Part shown: in pieces, positions 36,313-48,567 of the stretch | Layout of the letters: every line of letters begins with the position of its first letter | Numbering within the stretch: position 1 is the stretch's first letter | Source of the DNA: Diospyros lotus | Lineage: Eukaryota > Streptophyta > Magnoliopsida > Ericales > Ebenaceae | Direction: 5' to 3' | Assembly: GCF_014633365.1 (NCBI RefSeq) | Contig: NC_068340.1 | Location: forward strand, 20,935,879 to 20,999,878 | DNA length: 64,000 nucleotides | The notes under the pieces: model-generated | Databases searched by the model: none | What the model saw: the letters and a program-made list of their open reading frames with translations, nothing else | Told to the model about the DNA's origin: nothing | Made by a program: the position numbers and the translations under genes

Positions 36313-38552
36313 GGATTCATTCATTGAAAATGAGGAGGATGAATATGATGAAAACCTTAAAGTTGGGAAAGATGGAGAAGATGACATTAGCTTTATCTAT
36401 GGATGGCCTCCTCTTGTATGTTGTTTTGGGGCTGTTCAGCATGCTTTTGGGCAATTTAGAAGGCCAACCAATAGACTTGTAGACCATGAAATGCATGAAT
36501 AAATGAAAGATGCATTGTGGACCCCTGAGAAATTTGTGAGGGCACCAAGGGGATGTGCGAGTTATGTTGCAGTTGCTCTTGCAATCTTGGGTGGTAAAGT
36601 TGCCTTAATAGGAAAAATTGAGGATGATGGCTATGGACAATCTTTATTATATTTCTTAAACATGAGCAATGTTCAAACCCGATCGGTTTGCATTGACAGC
36701 AGAAGAGTAACAGCGGCATCACAGATGAAAATTGGTAAAAGGGGTGGCTTAAAAATGACTTGCCTCCAAACCATGTGCAGAGGATTCTTTAACAAGGTCT
36801 GAGATCAATATTGATGTATTGAAGGAGGTATGAGATTTTTGTTTTTAAAGGATAAATTTCTAGTTTATTTTGGGATTCTTTCCATGTTGGTTGTGGCGTT
36901 TTAATATATAACAAATACGTCAGAAGCAAATTTAATATATAACAATTATATAAATATATATATTTGTATGAGTGTTATTTTCTTTTGCCATCGTGAAAGC
37001 TAAGCATTATCATAATCTCAGTTTTTTCATTGGGGATATTGGGTGGCAGTGCCCCCTTATATTATATACATATTATTGCCTGGTTACAACTTACAACATA
37101 GATTGCCAGCTTCTTTGGGATGCATAAATATTAGCTTCAGAAGGAAAATATTCAATTGAACTATGAGAAATTTGGTAATTTTTCTCTTGTATGTGCTTCT
37201 ATATGGAAGAAATGGCCACTGTATTGATTTTGACATTCAAGAAGAATCACATGAGGCAACCTGATGATGGCCAGACTCGTTAGTCTTCCATTCTGTGCAT
37301 AAGTGCTTCTTGCTCAAGGTTTATGTGTTAGTTGTTCTAAAGGCAATATTGTTATAATCTATTTACCAATTCCCTGAACAAAATCTAATGCAGGCAAAGA
37401 TGTTTTACTTCAACACATTCTCCCTGCTTGACCGGAACATGAGATCAACTACATTGCAAGCCATCAAGATGTCTAAGAAATTAGGAGGGATTATATTCTA
37501 TGATTTTAACCTTTCATTGCCACTATGGCAGTCTTGTGAAGAGACCAAAATGTTCATACAACAAGCGTGGAACCACGTACCTAAATTTGTTCATTACACA
37601 CCAGAAGTATTGACTCAACTTTGGCATGAAAATCTTACGACTTTATTTGTGACAAATGGGACTTCTAAAATACATTATTATACGAAGGAGCATAACGGTG
37701 TTGTACAGGGAATGGAGGATGCACCTCTCAACCCTTTCACTTAGGATATGTCAGCATCTGGGGATGGCATTGTTGCTGGTAGAAACTTGTAAATTTTTGG
37801 ATTTATGCCCCTTTTTCACTTTGAGAATCATGCCTTAATTTTGTGAGTCACATGGCTTATTTTGTTTTCTTCTAAATCTATAAACACCACGTATAAGTCA
37901 TCTCTATAGACTTTTCTATTTGACGTCTCAGCAAGCATATGGCTTCCATCATTGATCTATCTTACATGAAACCAAATTGACTTTCAAAAAGATTGAAGTT
38001 CCTTAACATGAAAAAAACACTCTTTGTCGAATGATTTCAATTGTATAGTGTCTCCAAACAAGGCAGAAAACATTTTAGCAAAGAGAGAAGAAAAAAGATA
38101 GAATCTTTGGGTTTGTTCAGTTGTAGAAAATATTTTCTAATTTTCAACTCCAATTTTCTGTTGAATGATTGAATCTCCAATTAGAAAATATAAAACTCAA
38201 TTTTCTAATTTTTCAACTTTATACTATGAATTAGAAAACGTCAAAAAGATATTTTCTAAGTTTTCTGGAAATGAATGTTGTTGGTTCTTGAAACATAAAA
38301 TGTTTGATTATGTTTAGTTGTGAACTTGAAGTTGAAAAACTAGAAAATGTTTTCTACAACTGAAAGGAACAAGAAAATTTATTTTTTTTCCATTACCTTT
38401 TCCTTCTACAGATCCTAACATGGTGTTAATGTCTAGAGCATTCTGTCTCCGGATCAAAACATATGAGACAATTCAATAATTTTTTTGATGGATCCATATT
38501 GTCAATTACTGTTTTTATTACAATTGTGGGTTTCCAATTTTCCATGGTTTGA

Positions 38553-38553
38553 A

Positions 38554-38593
<40 letters not shown>

Positions 38594-38616
38594 GCGCGCT
38601 CGTGCACACACACACA
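38553..38616. repeat. (CT)n tract followed by alternating purine-pyrimidine (GC/CA) run
   Basis: About 38 bases of CT repeats run to 38590, then an alternating run containing 'acgcgcgctcgtgcacacac' to about 38616. It lies in an intron of the FLN2 pseudogene. Alternating sequence of this sort can adopt left-handed DNA. Confidence 0.8.
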
Positions 38617-39542
38617 TTTTTATGGTGCTTTTGAGCAAGTCCTCCTCATTCATCAAGTTCACCTATGTCCAAACAATTTGTTTCCCCCAAAGTCAAGCTA
38701 AGCTTCCAGTCCTATTAGTTATGTATGCATGATTAATTGTTTGCAAGAACTATATCAATTATTAATTGAACTTTTTTAAATTACCAAACAAAATAGAGTT
38801 GCCATTAGAGGACAACTTGTTTGTTAATAAGCACACCCTTATTTTCCATATCCCAAATTTATGTTTCATCCATTGATTTGGTTCTTGAAGGCAATTTCCA
38901 TGCTTTGATACTCTGTGATGCTAACAAGTGTATATTTTAGAGGCAGCGATGCCAGTGTATCTACAACTGCATAGAATTGTATCTATGATGTGCCTACTGG
39001 TGAGCATGTTCAATAGAAAGAGAGAAAATCTATGCTAATGAAAATAAATGTATTGTTGAAGTTACTTAACAGAAACAAAAAAAGGGAAACAATTATATTG
39101 TTTGTTATTATTCTTGTTGCATCAGTTGGGTTCAAAAATGTTAGATACATGCAAGTGTGAACTTGGGCATCTTTTTTATGATTCCGCTATGCAAATGTAT
39201 TGCACAGATACATTCACTGGATTCTTCATCGAAATTCCTGTAACAACTGGAAAATTTTATCAAGCCTTCTTTTCTCTCGAACAAGTGCTAATTTTGTATT
39301 TCAATTTCTGTGCATCTCTGATGAGGATGTTAACTGCACAACCTCATCTAATCACTAACAAAGGATACTTGGAACAGACTATCAAGTATGCCATTAACTG
39401 TGGAGTGATTGACCAATGGGCACTAACAAGGACATGTGGCTTCCCTCCCAAAGAAGGTATGGAAGACGATGTTGAGCCCAACCCGAATGGCATAAGGTCA
39501 ATTACGGAGAAAGAATACTGTACGCGGGTGCCCGTCAGTTGA

Positions 39543-40028
39543 CCAAAGTTGGTGCTTCAATTCATAGATGTTATTGTATTTTTTATGCTTTTAATGGGCT
39601 AAGATTTACCTAATCCCTGTAAAATTGACTAATTTTGTTTTTTCATTAATTCCTTGCAATTGTTGTTAGACCGTAAAGCTGTCGACGAAATTTGAAGAAT
39701 ACCAATTTTGAAATATAAGGTTGGTAATAATCTATTGGTGCAGAATGAGAATTGCCAGCTTTCAGTTATTTTCAAATTACAAAGATTTTACATCTTATGT
39801 TGCTTGCATCTATCGAGATCATTCTATTAAGGAGAACTAATATTTCAGAGTAAGAGATGATGTTAAACTTTCATTTTTAGATTATCCCAAGACAGTTCAA
39901 GGCTGCTGCCATTCTTTACTGAGGTAGGTAGTTGTAAGATAAGAGTTCACCTTATCTATATTTATAGTGTTCTATTCTTTGAGCTGCTGTTGTTTAATGG
40001 ATATGTTCAAGCTCAATAACACGTAATC
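39543..40028. other. Intergenic DNA right of FLN2 remnant
   Basis: This is the presumed 3' flank of the FLN2 remnant. No gene, repeat or element termini were seen. Confidence 0.45.
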
Positions 40029-40456
40029 TAGGGCTGACAATTTTGGACACGACCCGATTACACGACATGACATAACACAGAGTTAAGCGGGTTAAAGTTG
40101 GGATTAATGAGGTTCGGGTCATAAATGGATCATAAAAGGGTTAATGGGTTGATATGAACATGTTAATATGATTATACACGAAATAACACGTTTAAAACTA
40201 AATTATACGTTTAACAGGTGACACAGCATGACCCATTTAAATTAAAGGGATTAACAGGTGACACGACACGACACGTTTAGTTAAACAGGTTAAATAGATC
40301 ATGTAGTGGTACACGTTTAATAAACGTGTCGTGTTCGAGTTTAAGGAATTTGATACGATTATTAAACAGATCGTGTTTGGGTTAGCCTGACACGTGTTAT
40401 ACGTGTATCTCAACACGACACGATTACGACCCGCTAACCCGTATTGCCACCCCCTA
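40029..40456. mobile_element. hAT-like MITE (428 bp)
   Basis: The left end TAGGGCTGACAATTTTGG and the right end, read inward, TAGGGGGTGGCAATACGGG, form imperfect terminal inverted repeats. Both continue into 'acgacccg'/'gcgggtcg'. Flanks ACGTAATC and GCATATTC agree at 5 of 8 bases, a decayed 8-bp duplication. The interior repeats 'acacgacacg' and 'acacgttta' motifs. It has no coding capacity. Confidence 0.7.
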
Positions 40457-41083
40457 GCATATTCGATTGAAGTTCAAAGGAGGCAATTATTCCAGGCATT
40501 GTCGTCATAGAGGTGCAATTATTTTTGTCTTCTGGATAACTTCATCCAAGCATTTAGATAGACTTTAGTACTCCCATCTGCATATTAAATAGTTAGCTCT
40601 GCCATTATCTTGAAAAAGATGGTTCAGTCAAGCCCTTGAAGTCATCTAATCAGGGTTAAAACATATTAGGTAAAGCAGCTAAACATTGGCTTTTGGTTAG
40701 GAGACGATACTCATCTTCCATGGTTGCTTTTGTCTTTGAAGAAAAGGGCGTATGGCTGTCATAAGCATGTTATTATTGAAGGAATGGGGCTAAAAAGTTG
40801 TTGGACTAACAATTTAGAGGAAATTCCAAAAAACAACCCCCCACAAATACAAAAATCGTTTTTAACCCCTTTTTTAGAAAAAAACGTTTTTACCCCTACA
40901 ACTAAATAGTTGCAAAAAATAGTCACTTTACCATTTTTGACCCCACCCTTTGACTTTTTCACTTCACACTTTAATTAAAAATTAAGAATAAAAATAAAGA
41001 CAGTAAATTATCAAACTACCCTCAATACAAAACAAACAATAGGTTGAATATCTATTTAACCTCGGTGGCAAACCCAAGAAGCC

Positions 41084-41700
41084 CCTTCTAATTATAATAA
41101 TAAATTTTTAACTATTAAAGTATTATTATTATTTTTTAATACTAATTATTATTTTTTAATAATTTAATAAAGGGTGGGTCTCAAACCCACGATGGGTCCC
41201 CCACCTATTTTTTATTACTAAAGATATATGTATTATTATATATATAATAAATAAAATTAACTAAATAATAATAATTCATAAAATGAAATATATATGTATT
41301 ATTAAATAATTAAAAAATTGTTATTCAATTATTATTATTTTAATTTTCAATTGTAATAATAATTGCAAATCATAATTATAATAATAATTTTTCAACTATT
41401 AAATTATTATTACTATTTTCTAATAATTACTATTATTTTTAATAATAATTATTTTTTTAATAATTTAATAACTAGGTGGGTCTTGAACCCACGCTGGTTC
41501 CCCCTTGTTTTTTATTATTAAATATATATATAATAATATTACATATATAATAAATAAAATTAAATAAATAATAATAATTGAAAATTTGAAATATATATGT
41601 ATTATTAAATAATTGAAAAATTGTTATTCAGTTATTATTATTTTATTTTCCAATTATAATAATAATTGCAAATCATAATTATAAGAATAATTGTTCAACT
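41084..41700. repeat. Tandem duplication of about 300 bp inside the Mutator-like element
   Basis: Two units, each containing a GC island (ggtgggtct.aacccacg, near 41174 and 41475) in otherwise A/T and TAAT-rich DNA, with repeated 'cataattata.aataatt' borders near 41087, 41373 and 41676. The period is about 290-303 bp. Confidence 0.8.
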
Positions 41701-41754
41701 ATTAAATTATTATTATGTTTCAATAATAATTATTAGTTTTGATAATTTAATAGC

Positions 41755-44225
41755 AAGATAACCTGGTTTGGTTGTCCACTAAACTTGATTTTTTATTAAA
41801 ATGATTTTTTTGATTTTTTTTTCTTTTTTTGGCCTTGAGATTTTTCTAAATTACCCAGTAGCCCCAAAAATAAATTATTATTTAAAAATTATACTTTCAT
41901 TTTTGAGTAAATTTTATAATCATTACATCATCTTGATCCATAATAGTTAGAACACTTGATCATGTATTAGTTGCGTTTTATTATCATCATTCCATTGTTG
42001 TTTATTGTGAATTCTAAATTCAATTAACCTGAAAAACGTAAAAAGACATCATTTTCTATTGGGTAACTTAGAAAAATCCCTTGGCCCCCCAACCCCCCCA
42101 AAAATAAAGAAAATAAAAAAGGCCTTTTAATGACGAATCGGGTTTTGTGCAAAACCCAAATCGGGTTTGGTTGCCCACAAAACTCGATTTTTTTATTAAA
42201 ATGGATTTTTTGATTTTTTTTTCTTTTTTTGGCCATAGAATTTTTCTAAGTTATCCAGTAGTCCCAAAAATAAATTATTGTTTAAGAATTATACTTTTAT
42301 TTTTTAGTAAATTTTATAATAATTATATCAACTTAATCCAATGTTGTTAATAGTTAGAACATTTGATCATGTATTTGTTGCGTTTTATTATCATTTCCTT
42401 GTTGTTTATTGTGAATTCTAAATTCAATTAACCCGAAAAATATAAAAAGACATCATTTTCTATTGAGTAACTTTGAAAAATCCCATGGCCCCAAAAAATA
42501 AAAGGGATCAAAAAGCCATTTTAGTAAAAAATTGAGTTTTGTGGCCCACAAAATCTATTTTTTTCTTATTAAAATGGCTTTTTTGATTTTTTTTTCTTTT
42601 CTTAGCCATGAGATTTTTCCAACTTATCCAATAGTTCCTGAAATAAATTATTGTTTAAAAATTACACTTTTATTTGTGGGTAAATTTTATAATCATTACA
42701 TCAACTTAATTCAATATTGTTAGTAGTTAAAAACACTTGATCATGCATTGGTTTTGTTTTATTATCATTGCATTATTATTTGTTGTGAATTCTAAATTCA
42801 ATTAACCTGAAAAATGTAAAACAACATCATTTTCTATTAGGTAACTTTGAAAAATCTCATGCTCCCCCAAAAAAAAAAATTAAAAAAGCCATTTTAGTAA
42901 AAAAATTGGGTTTTGTGGGCCATAAAATCGGAGCCAGGTTTGGTTGTCCACAAAATTCAATTTTTTTTTATTAAAATGATGTTTTTGATCTTTTTCCTTT
43001 CTTTTCTTGGTCATGGGATTTTTTCAACTTATCCAATAGTTTCAAAAATAAATTATTATTTAAAAATTACATTTTTATTTTTGGGTAAATTTTATAATCA
43101 TTACATCAACTTAATCTAATATTGTTAGTAGTTAGAACACTTGATCATGTATTGGTTGTGTTTTATTATCATTCAATTGTTGTTTGTTGTGAATTCTAAA
43201 TTCAATTAATTCGAAAAATGTAAAAAAACATAATTTTCTATCGGGTAATTTTAAAAAATCCCATGACCCCCCCCCCCCAAAAAAAAGAAAGGATAAAAAT
43301 AGTCATTTTAATAAAAAATCAGGTTTTGTCGGCCACAAAACCCGGAACCGAGTTTGGTTGCCCACAAAATCTATTTTTTTTATTAAAATGACTTTTTTTG
43401 ATCTTTTTCTTTTCTTTTCTTGGCCATGGGGTTTTTTCAAGTTATTCAATAGTCCAAAAAAAAAAATTATTGTTTAAAAATTACACTTTTATTTATGGGT
43501 AAATTTTATAATCAATACATCAACTTAATCCAATGTTGTTAGTACTTAAAACACTTGATCATGTATTGGTTGTGTTTTATTATCATTCCATTGTTGTTTG
43601 TTGTGAATTCTAATTTCAATTAACCTGAAAAATGTAAAAAGACATCATTTTCTATAAGGTAATTTTGAAAAATCCCGTCCCCCCCCCCCCCCCCAAAAAA
43701 ATAAAGGATAAAAAAATCCATTTTAGTAAAAAATTAGGTTTTGTGGGCCACAAAACTCGGAGCCAGCTTTTGTGGCCCGCAAAACCCGATTTTTTTTTAT
43801 TAAAATAGTTTTTTTGATCTTTTTTTTTTTTTCTTGACCATGAATTTTTCTAAGTTATCCAATAGTCCCAAAAATAAATTATTGTTTAAAAATTATATTT
43901 TTATTTTTGGGTAGATTTAATAATCATTACATCAATTTAATCCAATGTTGTTAGTAGTTATAACACTTGATCACGTATTAATTGTGTTTTATTATCATTC
44001 TATTGTTGTTTGTTGTGAATTCTAAATTCAATTAACCCGAAAAATGTAAAAAAAGACATCATTTTCTATTAACTTTGAAAAATTCCATGCCCCCCCCCCC
44101 CCAAAAAAAAAAGATCAAAAAAGCTATTTTAGTAAAAAATTGGGTTTTGTGGGCCACAAAACTCAGAGCCAGGTTTGGTTTCCCACAAAATTCGGAGCCG
44201 GGTTTTGTAGCCCACAAAACCCGAT
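41755..44225. repeat. Array of six units of about 0.4 kb
   Basis: The anchor 'tcaattaacctgaaaaatg' recurs at about 42019, 42425, 42799, 43202, 43617 and 44030, with periods of roughly 375-415 bp. Each unit also carries 'ttgatcatgtattggttg', 'gttgtgaattctaa' and a run of C's followed by A's whose length varies greatly (up to about 15 C's near 43679). Several units contain the short palindrome TTTTGTGGGCCACAAAA. It is a minisatellite-like array captured in, or grown within, the Mutator-like element. Confidence 0.9.
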
Positions 44226-45091
44226 GACGACGTGCAGTTTCGAAATATTATTTTTCACGCAAATCAGTACAGATCTAGAATAATATCTACCAAAATATGT
44301 TCTACTCACAACCATAATCATACTACACAGTCTTAATAAGCATTGTGAACACAAAACAGAACAAATAGAAATCAAATCGATCCCTAGAGATTGAGTGAGT
44401 GAAATTGTTTGTTGGAAAGAAAGAAACTTGTTGAATGGGATTTCAATGAGGTCGTTATGATTGCTGAAGAAGGTTAAATGACCCAACAAGTAAAAAAATT
44501 GAATGTAGGAAGAATGACTGAGTTTGAATGGTTTGATAATGGAGAGAAAGAGAGTAACATGAACGTTGGAAGATAAGAGAAAGGAGAAAGACAATATGAA
44601 AGAGACAAGGGTGTTTTGGTAAATGAGGCTAACGCAATGTGGGCTTTTTATTTTAAAATCTCATTAAGGGTACTTTTTGTATCTTACATAAAAGTGGATA
44701 TAGTGTAATTAGTTTGTTTGAACGATCAAAAAAGTTTTTTTTCTATGAAAGGGATAAAAACGATTTTGTACCTTTGACCCAGGTTAATTATGAATCCCTC
44801 TCAACAATTTATGACTTTTGCTTCTTTTCAGTTTGGAATATCATTCTTCGTGGAAATGATGAATAAGTGATAGTTTTAGTTTAGCATGTATAATCAGACA
44901 ATTGAAACTACAATGATATCTTCACACACACTTACCTAATTAACCTACAACATCTTATATACAAAATAACCCACTAATCCTCCCATTATTGAAACTAAAA
45001 GATAGAAAAGCAAACCCAAAAATTATGGACACATGATCCCTCAATTTGTGAGATCCCATAAATTATGGATCCTTTATCCCCATTACCAATA

Positions 45092-45101
45092 TTTCCCCTC
45101 A
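45092..45101 (-). promoter_or_regulatory. Polypurine tract of the copia element
   Basis: On the minus strand this reads TTGAGGGGAA directly after the RNase H end (DIYSPG). This is the expected place and composition for second-strand priming. The following sequence toward 44830 is the likely 3' LTR. Confidence 0.65.
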
Positions 45102-46956
45102 ACCTGGAGAATAGATGTCAGTTATTCCCAACTTGCAAATAAAGATATCGAAACTTGATTTCTGAAATACTTTGATTAGAACATCAGTTTCTTGAGACTT
45201 GGTAGGAATGTAGGACCAGGCGATCGTCCCATTCTTAATCTCTGTTTTGATGAAGTCTCTGTCAATTCTCACATGTTTCATCCGATCATGTTGAAATTAG
45301 ATTATAGACTACACTGATAATTGATTTGCTGTCACTAAACAATTTCATAGGACTTGTTACTAACATGGTTACTTCTGTCATCAATCTCTGTATCCAAATA
45401 AGTTACAGGTTTCTCGAGCTATGACTCTTTACTCTATTTTTGCACTATTTCGAGCAACCACAGACTGTTTTTTACTTCTCTATGTCACTAGATTACCCCA
45501 AACTTTTGTGTAATACCCTATTGTTGACTTGCTATCATCAACAACTCCTACCTAGTTTACATCAGAAAAACCAACAATATCCTTGATTCCATTCTTTTTA
45601 AACAATAACTCTTTGCTAAGACTTCCCTTTAAATACCTCAGGATCTGGTTTGCTGCCTCCATGTGCCTTTTTGTGGGAGTATGCATGAACTGTCCTACCA
45701 CACTCACACTAAAGGCAATATCTGGTCTCGTGAGTAATAGGTAGATAAATTTTCCTACCAAATGCTATTAACTCTCTTTATTCACTAGAGGATCACAATC
45801 TGACACCTTGTGCTTCCAGTTACGTTCCAAGGGTGTACTAGAAGATTTACACCCAAGTTTTCCTGTCTCTTTAAGTAAGTCAAGTGTGTACTTTCTTTGT
45901 GAAATGAAGATTCCTTTGTGACTTCTTGCAACCTCAATTCCAATAAAGTATCTAAGTTCTCCAAGATCTTTTACAATGAATTCAACTTAAAGTCTTTTTT
46001 TGAGATTTCTAATCTCCATTTCATCATCACATGTGATCACCATATCATCTACATATATAATGAGTATTGCTTGTTGTCCCGACTTATTCTTCTTCACAAA
46101 CAAGGTGTGATCAACTTGCCCTTGGCTATATCCAAGATCCTTAATAAAAGTGTTGAATCGTGTAAACCAAGCCCGAGGTGATTGTTTCAAACCATAAAAG
46201 GGCCTTTTCTATCTTACATACCTTGTTTGGATTTCCCTTTGCTTCAAATCCAAGAGGAACTCTCATATATACCTCATTCTTTAATGTGCCATTGAGAAAA
46301 ACATTCTTAATGTCTAGCTAGTGTAGTTTCCAATATAAATTAACAACAATAGACAATAGAACTTTGATTGAGTTAAGTTTGGCGACTGGTGCAAATGTTT
46401 CTTCAAAATAAATTTCATAGGTTTGAGTAAAACCTTGTGCTACTAGTCTTGCCTTATATCGTTCTATAGTTCAATCTGGTTTATACTTCACTGAGAAGAT
46501 CCATTTATTGCCAATTGTTTTTTTCCCTTCTGGTAACTTCACCATCTCCCGAGTTTCATTATCATTCAACGCCTTAATCTCTTCTAGCATAACTTTCTTC
46601 CAACTTGGATTTTCAATTAATGTCTCTTGAACATTTCTAGGAACATGAATCTCATCAATCTTTGCAACAAAGGTTTTGAAATTTCCTAATAACTTAGTAT
46701 ATGCAACATAATCCAATATAGAATACTTGGAATTTCTCATATAAGACCTTACCCCATTCCTTATGGCAATTGAAAGATCAATGTTATTGGTAGGTTCTTT
46801 TTCCTCACAACATAGCTCATTTTTCTCATCCTCTTTTTGATTATCTGTTGTAATGGGATCTGCCATCGGTTCATACTCTTGAATTTGCATTGGAGTTTGT
46901 GGTCTCCTAGAGTAAACTAGAATTGGTTTTGGGTCAATTATGTTAGATTCTCCCAT
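45099..46956 (-). pseudogene. copia reverse transcriptase and RNase H remnants
   Basis: Blocks in several frames: the approach to RT (46471-46956; WKKVMLEEIKALNDNET, KTIGNKWIFSVKYK), the RT core with the YVDD box (45987-46190; IIYVDDMVIT), the RT/RNase H connection (45552-45761; RPDIAFSVSVVGQFMH, NQILRYLKGS) and the RNase H end (45099-45281; KHVRIDRDFIK, LGITDIYSPG). The catalytic YVDD is present, but frameshifts separate the blocks, so no active enzyme is made. Confidence 0.88.
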
Positions 46957-47184
46957 TTAACCTATATCATCATTGTTTTTGGACACATAATCAAATTGGG
47001 AAGGAAATGATGAGGAGATTGAAGGAAATGGCTCAAAGAAATTGGGTTCCCAATGTTTGTGTCCTTGAGAATTAATCTCCCATTGGAGAGAAACTTGAGG
47101 GTAGAAGGTTTGATCTTCGACAAAGGAAACAACACATGAGATCAGGAATCGTTTCGTAGAAGGATGATATCACTTATAGTCCTT

Positions 47185-48373
47185 TTATGTGGTGGAGTAA
47201 CCAAGAAAGACATTTGAAAGCTTTAGGATCAAACTTACCCCAATTGGGTTTAATATTATGAACAAATACCACACACCCAAACACATGAGCTCAAGAGACT
47301 TATGAACCCGAGAGGAAGGAAAAATAGATAACAATGCATTGAGGGGTGTTCGATATTGAAAGACTTTGGAGGGAACACAATTGATAAGAAATGTTGATGT
47401 AAGAATGGCTTCACCCCAAAAAGAGTGTGGAACATGACTAGCAAACATGATGGATCGAGCAACTTCTAGTAGGAGACGATTTTTCCTCTCAGTAACCCCA
47501 TTTTGTTGAGGAATACACGCACATGAACTTTGATGAAATATCTCATATTCTTGGAGTTGGAGATATTCATTTAGTTCATGGGAGAAATACTCTCTACCAT
47601 TATCTGTTCGAAGAATATGGATAGATAACTGAAAAACATTTGTGACAACCTTATGGAATTGTTTAAAAATTATAGTCACTTCGGATTTTTCTCTCATCAA
47701 GTAAACCCAACATACCCGGGTATGGTCATTAATAAAAGTAACAAACCATCGTTCCCCGATTAAATTTAACACTCGTGACAGCCCCCACACATCACTATGA
47801 ATTAAATGGAATGGAGTAGAAAGTTTGCATGTGTGAGGTAGATAAAATGCATGGGTTTGTTTGGCAAGAGTAGAATTGATCACACTGGAATGATGAAAGA
47901 TCTTTATTAACAAACAAATGAGAGTACAAACGCTTTAGATAAGAGAAACTCGGGGGACCTAATCTATGATGCCACAACAAAATATTGGAATTAGAGAATA
48001 AGGAAAAAACAATAAGTAACTTTGTTCTTGAATGAAAACCAACACCTGACAAGTAATAGAGACCATTTCACTCCTCAACATTCCCAATCGCCCTCTCCAA
48101 TTACAAATCTTAAAATTTACAATAAAAAGAGAAAAACGTTACTAAACAGTTCAAATCCTTAGTTAATTTACTCACTGAAAATAAATTGCACTGGAAATTT
48201 GGAACATGAAGAACTAAATTCAACTTTAACCCATTGATTTTCATATCTCCTCTCCTTGTTGTTGTGCACATAGGACCATCTTCTATAGTAATACCAAAAT
48301 TTTCCTTACATGGCTGATAGTTACTGAATTCTGTAGTGGAGCTTGTTATATGGTCAAAAGCACCTGTGTCCAC
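47185..48373 (-). pseudogene. copia protease, GAG-pre-integrase and integrase remnants
   Basis: Protease at 48110-48373 begins MDTGAFDHITSS (usual DSGA replaced by DTGA). The GAG-pre-integrase zone is at 47795-48052 (LLWHHRLGPPSFSYLKRL). The integrase core is at 47185-47913 with HSDVWG, RTDNGREYFS and QQNGVTERKNRLLLE carrying the D, D and E positions. Domains are in different frames and separated by stops. Confidence 0.88.
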
Positions 48374-48567
48374 TATCTAAATATCATGTGAGTCTTTTGC
48401 ATGACAATAAGGAAACAATACCTTTATGTGATGTAAGCGCTGTAGAGCTAGTAGAAGTTGATGGGATAGTTTTGGAGGCATCTGTAATTGATGAGGAAGT
48501 CATCAGTTTTCAAAGAATTTCCATTTTCTCTACTGTGAATGGTTGAGAGGTTGCATTAATTATTATC

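Larger units (their letters stand above)
31464..39542. repeat. Segmental duplication, cassette copy 2
   Basis: Begins in the 3' flank of HPPK-DHPS (31464 matches about 11038 and 51297) and runs through intact HPPK-DHPS and the whole FLN2 remnant. The cytochrome b5 part is lacking on the left. Confidence 0.85.
35078..39542 (+). pseudogene. FLN2: FRUCTOKINASE-LIKE 2 (FLN2), full span but broken
   Basis: Plants use FLN proteins, kinase-fold subunits of the plastid RNA polymerase complex that bind thioredoxin z, in chloroplast gene expression. Exon 1 (35078-35118) starts MAYVCFTQFLLLPR. Exon 2 from 35483 encodes the basic/acidic linker (LAVEASNEEENVIEKKKSG). Exon blocks with the pfkB-like fold follow at about 36312-36800 (YGWPPLVCCFGAVQHAF, PRGCASYVAVALAILGGKVA), 37390-37790 (MFYFNTFSLLDRNMRS, LFVTNGTSKIHYYTKEHNG) and 39315-39542 (MLTAQPHLITNKGYLEQT, NPNGIRSITEKEY). 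Lesions: a frameshift near 35515; a TAA after HEMHE at 36499; a frameshift at about 36767; an internal loss near 37583; a TAG at 37742; a lost acceptor before the last exon (gcat in place of gcag, about 39313); and inserted DNA at 36095-36312. Not functional. Confidence 0.88.
40817..44802. mobile_element. Non-autonomous Mutator-like element (3986 bp) with 9-bp TSD
   Basis: It is flanked by a perfect 9-bp duplication AACAATTTA (40808-40816 and 44803-44811), the length typical of Mutator elements. The ends begin GAGGAAATTC on the left and, read inward, GAGAGGGATTC on the right. A stronger inverted match follows (TACAAAAATCGTTTTTAACC against TACAAAATCGTTTTTATCCC), giving imperfect terminal repeats of at least 80 bp. 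The interior is non-coding: a 300-bp tandem duplication (41084-41700) and a six-unit array of about 0.4 kb (41755-44225). No transposase was seen. The frame at 44163-44594 (-) is unrecognised. Confidence 0.87.

Noticed and set aside
41755..44225. Regularly spaced repeats as a CRISPR array
   Set aside because: Units are about 400 bp and repeated along their whole length with no unique spacers, and the genome is a plant's.
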